From: Gracilimonas halophila
GTDB lineage: Bacteria > Bacteroidota > Rhodothermia > Balneolales > Balneolaceae
Assembly (NCBI RefSeq): GCF_042684365.1
Contig: NZ_JBHULI010000005.1
Span: 124,001 to 188,000 of the forward strand
Direction: 5' to 3'
DNA length: 64,000 nucleotides
Shown piece after piece: positions 25,311-35,029 of this stretch. The number at the start of each line of letters is the position of its first letter. The stretch's first letter is position 1. Under the pieces are notes generated by a model. It had not been told where the DNA came from. It was given only the letters and a program-made list of their open reading frames with translations, and searched no databases. The translations under genes and the position numbers were made by a program.

Positions 25311-26981
25311 TCAGCGCATCAATTTTTTATACTTGATACGGTGTGGTTGTTCATCTGTAATGCCAAGCCTTTGTTTCTTATTCTCTTCATATTCCTGAAA
25401 GTTCCCTTCAAACCAGTAAACCTGGCTATTCCCTTCAAAAGCAAGAATGTGAGTAGCTATTCTATCCAAGAACCATCTATCGTGTGAAATAACGACGGCA
25501 CAGCCGGCAAAATTAAGCAACGCTTCTTCCAACGCACGCAGTGTATTTACATCCAGGTCGTTAGTAGGCTCATCAAGTAATAATACATTGGCTCCTTCCT
25601 TTAGCATCTTGGCGAGGTGAACCCGGTTACGTTCTCCTCCGGAAAGCTCGGTTACTTTTTTCTGCTGATCACTACCGCTGAAATTAAACCTGGCAACATA
25701 AGCTCTGGAGTTAACTTCCCGGTTCCCCAGCTTGATGATATCCTGACCGCCTGAAATTTCCTGCCAAATGGTTTTAGCAGGATCAAGAGGGCGTTTTTGG
25801 TCGATATAACCCAATTCCACGGTTTCGCCGGTAACTAATGTACCCTTATCAGGTTCTTCCTGTCCGGTGATCATTTTAAAAAGTGTTGTTTTCCCGGCTC
25901 CGTTTGGCCCAATTACTCCTACAATACCACCCGGAGGAAGTTTTAAATTCAGATCTTCGATCAACAAACGATCTTCAAAACCTTTACTGACATTTTCGGC
26001 TACTATTACTTTATCACCGAGACGTGGTCCGGCTGGAATGAAGATTTCCATGTCATCTCGGCGTTTTTCATTTTCTTCCGAAAGCAACTCTTCGTATTGG
26101 TTGATACGTGCCTTACTTTTAGCACGACGGCCTTTAGGATTCTGGCGAATCCAATCTAATTCTTGCTTCAGCGTTTTTTGTCGCTTGGATTCTTCTTTCT
26201 CTTCCTGCTCAAGTCGTTTCGACTTTTGTTCGAGCCAGGAACTGTAGTTTCCTTCAAATGGGATCCCTTCCCCACGGTCTAATTCTAAGATCCATCCTGC
26301 TACATTGTCCAGGAAGTAGCGATCATGTGTTACGGCAATAACGGTTCCTTCGTATCTTTCAAGATGTTGTTCCAGCCAGCTTACTGATTCTGCATCTAAG
26401 TGGTTGGTGGGCTCATCCAGGAGTAGCACATCAGGTTTCTTGAGTAATAGTCGGCAAAGAGCTACTCGGCGAGCTTCTCCCCCCGATAAGACCTCTACAG
26501 AAGTATCGCCGGGCGGGCAGCGTAAGGCATCCATAGCTTGTTCCAGCTTGCTGTCAATATCCCAGGCATCAATTCGGTCTATCTTTTCCTGCAGTTTAGA
26601 TTGCTTTTCAATGAGCTTTTCGAAATCAGCATCCGGATCACTGAATCCTGCATTTACGGCTTCGTATTCTTTCAGCAGATCCATGGTGTCCTGAACACCT
26701 TCTTCCACGATCTCTTTTACCGTTTTGGAAGGATCTAGCTTTGGTTCCTGTGTAAGATATCCGAAAGTAATCCCTTTCTGGAAACTGATATCCCCTTGAT
26801 AATTTTTGTCTTCTCCTGCAATGATCTTGAGTAGGGTACTTTTACCGGCTCCGTTTAAACCAAGGACACCAATTTTAGCCCCATAGAAAAAGGAGAGATA
26901 GATATCCTTTAGAACTGTTTTGTTAGGTTTATAGGTTTTGGATACCCCAACCATCGAAAAAATAATCTTATTGTCGCTCAA
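25311..26981 (-). CDS. ettA: Energy-dependent translational throttle protein EttA (ABC-F)
   Basis: A 556-residue ABC-F protein with two ATPase domains; each has Walker A (LNGAGKST, PNGAGKTT), signature (LSGGEARR, LSGGERNR) and Walker B (LLLDEPTNHLD, LLLDEPTNDLD). It has the arm insertion in domain 1, the linker rich in Lys/Glu (about 240-300), and a short C-terminal KYKKLMR tail. Length matches EttA, which binds the ribosomal E site and throttles elongation by the ATP/ADP ratio. The start codon at 26981 is 71 nt from the upstream ZIP gene stop, so a separate promoter is likely. No membrane domain is present, as for this class. Confidence 0.93.
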   Translation of the reverse strand: MSDNKIIFSMVGVSKTYKPNKTVLKDIYLSFFYGAKIGVLGLNGAGKSTLLKIIAGEDKNYQGDISFQKGITFGYLTQEPKLDPSKTVKEIVEEGVQDTMDLLKEYEAVNAGFSDPDADFEKLIEKQSKLQEKIDRIDAWDIDSKLEQAMDALRCPPGDTSVEVLSGGEARRVALCRLLLKKPDVLLLDEPTNHLDAESVSWLEQHLERYEGTVIAVTHDRYFLDNVAGWILELDRGEGIPFEGNYSSWLEQKSKRLEQEEKEESKRQKTLKQELDWIRQNPKGRRAKSKARINQYEELLSEENEKRRDDMEIFIPAGPRLGDKVIVAENVSKGFEDRLLIEDLNLKLPPGGIVGVIGPNGAGKTTLFKMITGQEEPDKGTLVTGETVELGYIDQKRPLDPAKTIWQEISGGQDIIKLGNREVNSRAYVARFNFSGSDQQKKVTELSGGERNRVHLAKMLKEGANVLLLDEPTNDLDVNTLRALEEALLNFAGCAVVISHDRWFLDRIATHILAFEGNSQVYWFEGNFQEYEENKKQRLGITDEQPHRIKYKKLMR

Positions 26982-27052
26982 TGCCCTGAAATTTTTTGGT
27001 TATGAATAGGAGCTAAAGGTACGAAATGAGTGGGGATTTTAGAACGTCGATT

Positions 27053-27883
27053 TTACCCGAGTGCTACATCCAATACCATCATTACAACGAAACCTCCCAT
27101 GGCGCCAAGTGTAGCAAGATCAGTATTTCCGTGTAGTTGACTTTCAGGGATCAACTCTTCTATAACTACATAGATCATTGCACCAGCGGCAAAAGCCAGG
27201 GCATAGGGTAATATGGGTTGAATGAATATAACTGCTGCAGCCCCTATTACAGCTGAAACCGGTTCTACAACACCGGAAAGCTGACCATAATTAAAGCTTT
27301 TCCATCGACTCAACCCATCTCGTCTCAGAGGCATGGAAATAGCCATACCTTCCGGGAAATTTTGAATACCAATTCCTATAGCAAGCACGATAGCTGCCGT
27401 TACTGTTGCACCGCCTGCTACATCTAGGCCAATACTTGCGGCTCCAAATAAAACGCCAATAGCCAACCCTTCAGGAATATTATGGAGAGTGATAGCAAGC
27501 ACCAGTAAAGTTGCTCGTTTCCATTTTGTTTCTACTCCTTCAGCTTCATCACGAGGAAGGCCAATGTGAAGGTGGGGAACATATTGATCACAAATTCTAA
27601 GAAATAACCCGCCAAGTAAAAAGCCGATTGCTGCAGGTATCCATGAGATTATTCCCTGGGCTTCCGCCATATCTATCGAAGGAATTATGAGTGACCAAAC
27701 GCTGGCAGCAATCATAACCCCGGCTGCGAAACCCATCATACCGTCCAAAAGTTTATGATTAACGGATTTAGTAAAGAATACGAATGAAGCACCAAGGGAA
27801 GTGACACCCCATGTAAAAAGGCCACCGCACAAAGCTTGTACTACAGGATTGAGTTCAAAAAACCAATTTGGTATAAAGTCCAT
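27053..27883 (-). CDS. ZIP-family metal transporter (GufA-like)
   Basis: A 276-residue protein with about eight membrane helices. The metal-binding helices IV and V are visible as HNIPEGLAIGVLFGA and NFPEGMAISMPLR, the HNxPEG/xxPEG pair of the GufA subfamily. It should import zinc or other divalent cations, although GufA members can also move iron or manganese. The gene is read leftward from a divergent promoter that holds a perfect 12-bp inverted repeat (27920-27949), a likely metal-responsive operator. It precedes ettA. Confidence 0.9.
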   Translation of the reverse strand: MDFIPNWFFELNPVVQALCGGLFTWGVTSLGASFVFFTKSVNHKLLDGMMGFAAGVMIAASVWSLIIPSIDMAEAQGIISWIPAAIGFLLGGLFLRICDQYVPHLHIGLPRDEAEGVETKWKRATLLVLAITLHNIPEGLAIGVLFGAASIGLDVAGGATVTAAIVLAIGIGIQNFPEGMAISMPLRRDGLSRWKSFNYGQLSGVVEPVSAVIGAAAVIFIQPILPYALAFAAGAMIYVVIEELIPESQLHGNTDLATLGAMGGFVVMMVLDVALG

Positions 27884-27919
27884 TTTTTTCTTTTCAATAT
27901 AGTAATTTGATATAACTTA

Positions 27920-27949
27920 ATAAATATTTAGTTGTGACTAAATATTTAT
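27920..27949. promoter_or_regulatory. Perfect 12-bp inverted repeat, probable metalloregulator operator
   Basis: ATAAATATTTAG (27920-27931) and its exact complement (27938-27949) flank TTGTGA. It lies 37 bp from the ZIP start and 66 bp from the divergent unknown gene. The core TTTAG-N6-CTAAA has the form of DtxR/MntR-type boxes. Confidence 0.6.
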
Positions 27950-28015
27950 GGAAGGAAATGATGGCAAACAGAGGTATAATTTCCCTAACTTCAGAGGGAA
28001 ATATTCGGAAATATT

Positions 28016-28732
28016 ATGAATAATAATTTGGATGCATTTAAGGAGCCTATCGAAAGCGGTTTGGTAAGGATCTTAATTCGGGTGCAGGGAATACAATGCG
28101 AAGTGAAGAATGATGCACCGGATTTTATTGATCCCAAGGGAGATGAGCCAAATATAAAGATCGTTCCTGAAGCTGATGTCTATCATCTTACACAGGTATT
28201 TCAAAGTAGTTATCCATTGGTATTGAATAAGCGGAAATCTAAAGATGGGATACTAGTATGGGATTTGGAACAGGAGGGTATTTGGTTCGATATTCCGATG
28301 GATAAGGTTAAAGAAGTCTGGCTCACCGACTTCAATTTTTATATTGAAAGCAACTACCCCCGTTATCTTACCTATTACATTTTGGACGTTGATCATAAGA
28401 TCCAGTGGCTTCAGGTAGACGAATCCGGAAGTATTATATCCTTAAGTGAATTCAGAAAAAAATTCACTCCTCCGCCTCTTTCAGAAAAAGCAACATTTAC
28501 CGGAACAGAGATCCTAAAGTGTTCGGATATGTTGGGACGGGCAACGAGGAAAATTGATGTAAGAACAGGCAAAGCCATGGTGAAGTTTAATACCGAAAAA
28601 GGGAGGCTTGAGCCTCTTTTGATGGGGATGGCTGAAAAATTGGGATATGTTATTGAGCCATTGGATAAACCAACGATCATCAAAGAAGATGAAGTTGGTA
28701 ACAGTGTAAGTCATACTATTTCACTGAAATAA
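28016..28732 (+). CDS. Unknown protein with degenerate HMA-like C-terminal region
   Basis: A 238-residue protein with no signal peptide or membrane helix. I do not recognise the N-terminal ~155 residues, which look mixed alpha/beta. Residues ~160-219 (FTGTEILKC...RKIDVRTGKAMVKFN...LEPLLMGMAEKLGYVIEPL) strongly echo the second half of a heavy-metal-associated domain. They lack the CxxC pair and keep only Cys169. The gene is divergent from the ZIP transporter and shares the 30-bp operator, so a metal-linked job such as sensing or chaperoning is a reasonable inference. A hairpin follows at 28734-28761. Confidence 0.6.
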   Translation: MNNNLDAFKEPIESGLVRILIRVQGIQCEVKNDAPDFIDPKGDEPNIKIVPEADVYHLTQVFQSSYPLVLNKRKSKDGILVWDLEQEGIWFDIPMDKVKEVWLTDFNFYIESNYPRYLTYYILDVDHKIQWLQVDESGSIISLSEFRKKFTPPPLSEKATFTGTEILKCSDMLGRATRKIDVRTGKAMVKFNTEKGRLEPLLMGMAEKLGYVIEPLDKPTIIKEDEVGNSVSHTISLK

Positions 28733-28733
28733 A

Positions 28734-28761
28734 AAAAGCCAAGCGATTAAACCCGGCTTTT
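28734..28761. terminator. Probable bidirectional terminator
   Basis: Stem AAAAGCC (28734-28740) with GGCTTTT (28755-28761), 14-nt loop, between convergent genes. Read leftward a seven-T run follows, so it serves the beta-propeller gene at 28784 best; rightward the T-run is short. Confidence 0.55.
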
Positions 28762-28783
28762 AATTTATTAGGAAGGATTTATT

Positions 28784-29899
28784 TCAATTCTGTTTCCAGA
28801 AAACGATTCCACCGGCCTGCTTCCCGGTTTGAATTACATCTAACCGTTTTAGAGTTTGCAGGTCAATGATCTCAACTGCACCCGGTTCTCCTCCAATACC
28901 TTCCACTGAAATAAATGCATATTTATTGTCAGAAGTGATGGCAACGCCGTGGGTTACCTTTCGGCTGTTCCGGATATAGGCCAGTTCCTCACCTTTTTCA
29001 AGGTCCCAGATTCCTACTGCCCCTTCTCCTTTATAAGTAACGACCAATAACTTACCATCATGGCTTACTTCCAGGTTATATGGTCCTTTTGGAGTATCAA
29101 AACGGCGTGTGATTTCCCACTTTTCAGTGTTAACCTCTATGATCTCATTCGACCCGTTACCTGCCACATAAACAAGAGGTTTTGTGGGGTGAGGATCAGC
29201 CCAGGTTGGTTTTTCAACAGGGGAGTGATTCATCTCCATATTTTCATGATCCATTTCTGAATGATCCATAGTAGCATGCATCGACTCTCCTTCACCAAGT
29301 TTGAGCGTACGCTTAACTTCGAGCTTCCGGGCATCGATCTCATACAGTTCATCAGTCATCATGGAAACGTGATAGGCAACATTACCTGAAGCTCCAACCC
29401 GTGTGCCATGAGGCATGATCCCTACGGGAACATCTGCAAGACGCATCATTGTTTCAGAATCAACAACAGAAAGCGTGCTTGGCTCCATATCACCGTGGAG
29501 ATTGAAGTTTACAACATAGATCATTCCGGTGGATGGGTTATAATCCATACTAGCAGGAAACATCCCCAGTTCAACCGAATCCAAAACCTCATTGGTTTCC
29601 GTAGAATATTTCCAAAGTTGGCCATAAGGCATTCCGTGGGCAATAGTCACGAACCAGTATTTACCATCTGCTGAAACAGTGACTCCATGAGGGCCTTCAT
29701 TTTCCTGAGGCCAGGTACCCACATCTATAGTTTCTGCTATAGTGCCTTCACCGGTTTTGCTATTAAAATGGATCAAGTGAACCTGATCTTCGGATTCTGC
29801 TGCTACATACGCGTAATAATTCTGGGCGTAGCTGTCAGAGATTCCAAATAAGAGGATTCCTCCGACAACTGTGGTCCAAAAAGCTCTCTTAATTATCAT
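28784..29899 (-). CDS. Secreted YncE-like beta-propeller protein with Met/His-rich loop
   Basis: A 371-residue protein with a signal peptide ending near SDSYAQ (about residue 25). Blades of the type VSADGKYWFVTIAHG, YNPSTGMIYVVNFN, PTKPLVYVAGNGSNEI and SHDGKLLVVTYKGEG match YncE/cytochrome d1-like propellers. Between two blades, about residues 206-229, lies a Met-, His-, Asp- and Glu-rich insertion (MDHSEMDHENMEMNH), a type of sequence often able to bind copper or other metals. It is the second gene of a two-gene leftward unit, 19 nt after the LVIVD protein gene. Function unknown. Confidence 0.75.
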   Translation of the reverse strand: MIIKRAFWTTVVGGILLFGISDSYAQNYYAYVAAESEDQVHLIHFNSKTGEGTIAETIDVGTWPQENEGPHGVTVSADGKYWFVTIAHGMPYGQLWKYSTETNEVLDSVELGMFPASMDYNPSTGMIYVVNFNLHGDMEPSTLSVVDSETMMRLADVPVGIMPHGTRVGASGNVAYHVSMMTDELYEIDARKLEVKRTLKLGEGESMHATMDHSEMDHENMEMNHSPVEKPTWADPHPTKPLVYVAGNGSNEIIEVNTEKWEITRRFDTPKGPYNLEVSHDGKLLVVTYKGEGAVGIWDLEKGEELAYIRNSRKVTHGVAITSDNKYAFISVEGIGGEPGAVEIIDLQTLKRLDVIQTGKQAGGIVFWKQN

Positions 29900-29918
29900 T
29901 GGATGAATATTTGTGTGA

Positions 29919-31907
29919 TTAATTAGTTCCTTGCTCAGGGCGATCTACTAATTTTATAGCCCACAGACCTGAGTTCCAGTCCGAAATAAAGATGTGTCCT
30001 TTATATGGCTGAGGTCCCCAGGTAAATGGAGCATTTGGTACGATCGCATCTGGGTGAGTTGGTTCAAACTTGGCTATCTCTCGTCCCTGATCATATAAGT
30101 TACCCATCAATTCTCCGGAGATATCTACAATGCGAAGTCCTGCATTATAGTAAGCAACAAAAAGAAGGTCACCGACTACCCAGAAGTTGTGTGTTCCTGC
30201 TTCGGGTACTTGATAGCGTGCTACTTCTTTTGGCTGGTCCCAGCCATCAAACTTAATAAAGTGGATCCATCCTGCAGCCGCTACCGGATTACTTCGGGTA
30301 GGAAGTCCGTACGGGAATGATTCATCACCTGCAATAACGTAAAAATCACCGGTAGATTCACTTTTGAACGGGAAAGCGGCATGATTTCGTCCACTTGGAT
30401 AAGAGTAACTGCCCAACATAACAGGGTTTTCAGGAGACCCGCCGGCATCAGCTAATTCGCTATCCTGGCTTCCGATGTCTACAGCAACAACCCCATCTCT
30501 CCAGTTAGAAGAATAGGCGATCCCGTCTTCGATCCATACATCGTGAATGGAATGACCGGGTGTGTCCAGCTCAAATCTTCCAACAGTGTATGGGTTTTCA
30601 GGATCTTCAATATTGATGATATCATAACGGCGACCGTTATTTACGGCATATACATGGTCTTCATAAATAAAGGCATTGTGAACCCCACCGGTTAGTCCTT
30701 CATTATATTCAGAAAGAATTTTAACATCACTCGGGTTGCTTACATCCAGAACCACCATTCCATTTTTACGGTCAGAAGCTCCTTCACGAGTGATAATGCC
30801 AATGGTCCCGTCTTCAGAGATCTTGACATCATTGACTGTGCGAGCATCAACCCGAACAGTATCAATAGAGACGATATTTGATGGATCCGTCACATCCCAG
30901 AAGTAGGTATCGCCATTGGCTCCCCATGTGCCGGTGATAGCGTAGTCACGTCCATCTACGCCTTCCCAGATCCAGAGGTCTGATGTATGAACATCAAGTA
31001 CTTCACCATGACCTACCATCTCAATGTCTTGTGCTACATTGCGGTCTTCAACCCGAATGATCTGCTCTGCTATGGCGTCACCGGAACGAGCAGTGAGTGT
31101 GAAGATACCCGGTTTGTTAGCTACAAATTTTCCTTCCTGAGAGATCTGTCCTTCTGCACCTTGTCCCAGATTATCTTCTGGTTGTGCAACAAAGGAATAG
31201 GTGATAGGAACATTAACCTCACGTCCGTTTCCAGACATTGCTTTAGCATTCAGCGTGATCACATCTCCGGTTCTGATATTGGTTTCATTGTTATCAATGA
31301 CCATAGAAGTTGCAGGGTTCTTTTTGATATTAAGGTCGAGCGTAGCCTTTTTCCCTTCAGATTCTGCCGTGATCCTGGCTTTCCCTTCTTTAAGTGCCAT
31401 AAGCTTTCCATGACTTACCATAGCTACCGACTGATTATCACTTGTGATGGTTAGATCAGGGTTCTCACGGATAAGGTCCATTTCATCAATTACATCAACA
31501 TATAGGTCGAGAGTAGTTTTGGAATAAATATTTTCAGGTACATTTTTAAACTGAACTTCAGCAATTGGGGGATAAGGCACGTCAATATTAAACTGCTTAG
31601 TTACGCGCTGTTCTCTGGGCCCGGAGCGCATTGCCAGAACAGAATAAGTTCCCGGTTTATTAGCCTTAACGTATCCTTCGCGGGACACCTCAAGATCGCC
31701 GCCGTTTCTGGAATAGAAAAGAATGGTATCGGGAAGCGTTTCTCCACCCTCGTTTACCAAAGAAGCTTTTAGCTGTTGTTCTGCACCCACTTCTACAACG
31801 ATGGGGTCTGGCTCAATTACAATTTTTAATGAGTTGGTATCCTGGGCAAAAGTATGAGTAGTTCCAAAAAGAATTACCACAGCCAAAAGTTTTAACGCTT
31901 TTTTCAT
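29919..31907 (-). CDS. Secreted Ig-like (BIG2) plus LVIVD-repeat protein
   Basis: A 662-residue protein with a signal peptide (MKKALKLLAVVILFGTTHTFAQ). Residues ~25-300 contain tandem Ig-like, BIG2-type segments with the VQLEVGAEQQLKA / GTYSVLAMRSG / KPGIFTLTARSGD pattern. From ~320 to the end it has a beta-propeller of LVIVD-type blades (VLDVSNPSDVKILSEY, IINIEDPENPYTVGRFEL, IVDISGELMG). It is probably an exported scaffold or enzyme-like propeller, and is co-transcribed with the YncE-like gene. No catalytic residues can be assigned. The divergent region to gcvP holds a 9-bp hairpin. Confidence 0.75.
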   Translation of the reverse strand: MKKALKLLAVVILFGTTHTFAQDTNSLKIVIEPDPIVVEVGAEQQLKASLVNEGGETLPDTILFYSRNGGDLEVSREGYVKANKPGTYSVLAMRSGPREQRVTKQFNIDVPYPPIAEVQFKNVPENIYSKTTLDLYVDVIDEMDLIRENPDLTITSDNQSVAMVSHGKLMALKEGKARITAESEGKKATLDLNIKKNPATSMVIDNNETNIRTGDVITLNAKAMSGNGREVNVPITYSFVAQPEDNLGQGAEGQISQEGKFVANKPGIFTLTARSGDAIAEQIIRVEDRNVAQDIEMVGHGEVLDVHTSDLWIWEGVDGRDYAITGTWGANGDTYFWDVTDPSNIVSIDTVRVDARTVNDVKISEDGTIGIITREGASDRKNGMVVLDVSNPSDVKILSEYNEGLTGGVHNAFIYEDHVYAVNNGRRYDIINIEDPENPYTVGRFELDTPGHSIHDVWIEDGIAYSSNWRDGVVAVDIGSQDSELADAGGSPENPVMLGSYSYPSGRNHAAFPFKSESTGDFYVIAGDESFPYGLPTRSNPVAAAGWIHFIKFDGWDQPKEVARYQVPEAGTHNFWVVGDLLFVAYYNAGLRIVDISGELMGNLYDQGREIAKFEPTHPDAIVPNAPFTWGPQPYKGHIFISDWNSGLWAIKLVDRPEQGTN

Positions 31908-31993
31908 GATCCGGTGAAATTAATTAATAGATTTTTTGGTTTAACAAGACCTTATAATAAATCAAAAATTTGTTAAAAACTTAATTTAGTAAT

Positions 31994-32016
31994 ATTCAAA
32001 AACTGCTTTTTTGAAT
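31994..32016. repeat. Hairpin ATTCAAAAA/TTTTTGAAT in divergent promoter region
   Basis: A 9-bp perfect stem (31994-32002 with 32008-32016) and CTGCT loop, between the LVIVD gene and gcvP, which both point away from it. It cannot terminate either. A very similar stem occurs at 44073-44102. Confidence 0.55.
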
Positions 32017-32127
32017 TCATTTTTCCTTATTTTACAGAATCTTGTTTTGCAAATTATGTAGCTGAAATGTATCAGCTTCTAAACGAGCTTTTGTTCATCA
32101 AAATAAATCATCTCACTTTCTACTTTA

Positions 32128-35025
32128 ATGACTATTAATTTCGATAGAGAAGTATTCGCCCACCGACATAATGGACCTAATCAGGAATCAATTAAAAACA
32201 TGCTGGAGGTTATTAAAGCCGATTCGCTGGATAAGCTGATCGATGAGACAATTCCCGAAGGCATTCGTCTACAAAAGCCCCTGGATCTTCCCAAAGCTTT
32301 AAGTGAAACTGAATTCCTTTCCGAATTTAAAAAGCTGGCGGAGAAGAACAAGATATATAAGTCCTTTATAGGGATGGGTTATTATGACACGCTGATGCCC
32401 AATGTGATCAAAAGGAATATTCTGGAGAATCCGGGCTGGTACACTGCTTATACTCCTTATCAGGCAGAGATTGCTCAGGGGCGGTTAGAGGCACTGATCA
32501 ATTTTCAGACAACTGTAAGCGATCTAACTGGAATGGAGTTAGCCAATGCTTCTTTACTGGATGAAGGAACAGCTGCTTCTGAGGCGATGAGTATGTTGTA
32601 TGGCCAGCGTAAAGGTAAAAAGCGTAAAGAGGCAGATGTATTTTTTGTTTCGGAATTGTGCCATCCACAAACTATTGAAGTACTTCAGACAAGAGCTGAA
32701 CCAATAGGGGTTGAAATTCAGGTTGGAAATCACAAGGAATTGGACGTTACGGATCCTCGCTTGTTTGGGATATTGCTGCAATATCCGGCTTCAGACGGAA
32801 GTGTAGAGGATTATACCAATATCATTGCAGCTGCTCATGACAATGACGTATTTGCAGTTGTTGCTGCAGATCTTTTGAGCCTCACACTATTGAAAGCACC
32901 GGGTGAAATGGGTGCGGATGTCGTAGTCGGTTCTTCCCAGCGATTTGGGGTTCCAATGGGCTATGGCGGACCGCATGCTGCTTTCTTCGCCACTCAGGAA
33001 AAATTTCAGAGGAAGATTCCCGGACGCATTATTGGAGTAACACAAGATGCAGAAGGAAAGCCGGCATATCGAATGGCACTTCAGACTCGGGAGCAGCATA
33101 TTCGACGTGAGAAAGCGACTTCCAATATTTGTACAGCACAGGTTTTATTAGGCGTTATCGCAGGAATGTATGCCGTGTATCATGGGCCGGAAGGATTAAA
33201 GAAAATTGCCTCGAAAGTTCATGGATTGACAAAGCTAACCAAAGCCGGGTTGGAGAAAATGGGGGTCACGGTGGAAACGGATGTCTTCTTCGATACTATT
33301 ACTGTTGAGGCAGAGATTGCTAAAGTCCGAAAAATCGCCGAAGAACACGAAGTGAATTTCCGTTATCGTGACGATAATCGTATCGGAATTTCTTTTGATG
33401 AGGCCAAAAACCTCGAAGATGCAGAATTGATCCTGAATATATTTGCAAAAGCTTTGGGCAAGAACAACGAGTTTGATGTTTATTCAGAAGCCAATACGAC
33501 AACGGTAGAACTTCCGGAAGAACTAACCAGAACTTCCGATTATTTAGATCATCCGGTTTTCAATTTGTATCATTCCGAACATGAAATGCTTCGTTATATG
33601 AAGCGATTGGAGAACAAAGATCTGTCTCTTGTTCATTCTATGATCTCTCTCGGTTCATGTACTATGAAGTTAAATGCTACAGCAGAGATGATCCCGGTTA
33701 CCTGGCCGGAGTTTGGACAAATTCATCCTTTCGCTCCCAGAGAACAGGCTAAAGGTTACACCCAATTGTTCGATGAATTGAATGATTGGCTGTGTGAGAT
33801 CACCGGTTTTGCGGGAATGTCATTGCAACCAAATTCCGGTGCACAGGGTGAATATGCAGGACTAATGACTATTCGTGCTTACCATAATTCAAACGGTGAT
33901 AACCACAGGAATGTGGGACTGATCCCATCATCTGCTCATGGTACCAACCCTGCGAGTGCGGTAATGGCCGGTATGGATGTGGTTGTAGTTGATACCGATG
34001 ATTATGGCAACATTTCATACGAAGACCTTGAAGCCAAAGCTGAAAAATACAGCGATCGCCTTGCAGCTCTGATGATCACTTATCCATCTACACACGGAGT
34101 GTTTGAGCATAAAGTGAAGGATTTCTGTGAGATCATTCACAAACACGGCGGACAGGTTTATATGGATGGTGCCAACATGAATGCTCAGGTTGGATTAACT
34201 AGTCCGGGCGAAATTGGAGCTGATGTTTGTCACCTGAATCTTCATAAGACATTCTGCATTCCGCACGGCGGCGGAGGACCCGGAGTGGGACCTATTGGTG
34301 TCGCTAAGCATCTGGTGCCGTTCTTACCATCGCATTCTGTCATCAAAACAGGAGGCGAAAAAGGAGTTACGGCAGTTTCTGCAGCGCCATGGGGAAGTGC
34401 GAGTATTCTTACGATCTCTCATGCTTATATCCGTATGATGGGCGGAAATGGATTGACCGATGCTACGAAGATCGCGATACTGAATGCAAACTATCTGAAA
34501 GACAGGCTCAAGGATCATTATGAAATTCTATACACCGGTAAAACAGGTCGTTCTGCTCATGAATTTATTGTAGACCTGCGACCGTTCAAGCAATCGGCCG
34601 GAGTTGAATCTGTGGATATCGCGAAGCGCCTGATGGATTACGGTTTCCATGCTCCAACAATGAGTTTCCCGGTACCCGGCACGCTGATGATAGAGCCAAC
34701 GGAAAGTGAATCACAAGAAGAACTAGACCGGTTCTGTGAAGCTATGATCTTCATTAGAAAAGAAATTCAGGAGATCGAAGATGGTATTTCTGACAAAGAA
34801 GACAATGTTTTAAAACACGCTCCACACACGCAGCGCGTAATGATTTCTGATAAATGGGATCGAAGTTATCCTCGTGAAAAAGGAGCTTTCCCGCTTGAAG
34901 AACTCAAGTTCGAAAAATTCTGGCCGGCTGTTTCAAGAGTAGATGACGCTTATGGTGATCGAAATCTTGTTTGTTCTTGTATCCCGATGGAAGCTTATGA
35001 AGAAGGGATCGAGGTTGTGGAATAG
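32128..35025 (+). CDS. gcvP: Glycine dehydrogenase (decarboxylating), P-protein, fused alpha/beta form
   Basis: A 965-residue PLP enzyme that decarboxylates glycine and loads the aminomethyl group on H-protein. The N-terminal ~450 and C-terminal ~515 residues are the two homologous halves. The PLP lysine is Lys707 in HLNLHKTFCIPHGGGGPGVGPIG. The length is typical of the single-chain P-protein. No other gcv genes are adjacent, so T- and H-protein lie elsewhere. The start ATG at 32128 gives the expected FAHRHNGPN beginning. No glycine riboswitch pattern is recognisable in the 220-nt upstream region. Confidence 0.96.
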   Translation: MTINFDREVFAHRHNGPNQESIKNMLEVIKADSLDKLIDETIPEGIRLQKPLDLPKALSETEFLSEFKKLAEKNKIYKSFIGMGYYDTLMPNVIKRNILENPGWYTAYTPYQAEIAQGRLEALINFQTTVSDLTGMELANASLLDEGTAASEAMSMLYGQRKGKKRKEADVFFVSELCHPQTIEVLQTRAEPIGVEIQVGNHKELDVTDPRLFGILLQYPASDGSVEDYTNIIAAAHDNDVFAVVAADLLSLTLLKAPGEMGADVVVGSSQRFGVPMGYGGPHAAFFATQEKFQRKIPGRIIGVTQDAEGKPAYRMALQTREQHIRREKATSNICTAQVLLGVIAGMYAVYHGPEGLKKIASKVHGLTKLTKAGLEKMGVTVETDVFFDTITVEAEIAKVRKIAEEHEVNFRYRDDNRIGISFDEAKNLEDAELILNIFAKALGKNNEFDVYSEANTTTVELPEELTRTSDYLDHPVFNLYHSEHEMLRYMKRLENKDLSLVHSMISLGSCTMKLNATAEMIPVTWPEFGQIHPFAPREQAKGYTQLFDELNDWLCEITGFAGMSLQPNSGAQGEYAGLMTIRAYHNSNGDNHRNVGLIPSSAHGTNPASAVMAGMDVVVVDTDDYGNISYEDLEAKAEKYSDRLAALMITYPSTHGVFEHKVKDFCEIIHKHGGQVYMDGANMNAQVGLTSPGEIGADVCHLNLHKTFCIPHGGGGPGVGPIGVAKHLVPFLPSHSVIKTGGEKGVTAVSAAPWGSASILTISHAYIRMMGGNGLTDATKIAILNANYLKDRLKDHYEILYTGKTGRSAHEFIVDLRPFKQSAGVESVDIAKRLMDYGFHAPTMSFPVPGTLMIEPTESESQEELDRFCEAMIFIRKEIQEIEDGISDKEDNVLKHAPHTQRVMISDKWDRSYPREKGAFPLEELKFEKFWPAVSRVDDAYGDRNLVCSCIPMEAYEEGIEVVE

Positions 35026-35029
35026 CGAA

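Noticed and set aside
31908..32127. Glycine riboswitch before gcvP
   Set aside because: No tandem aptamer pattern can be recognised; only a simple AT-rich hairpin is present.
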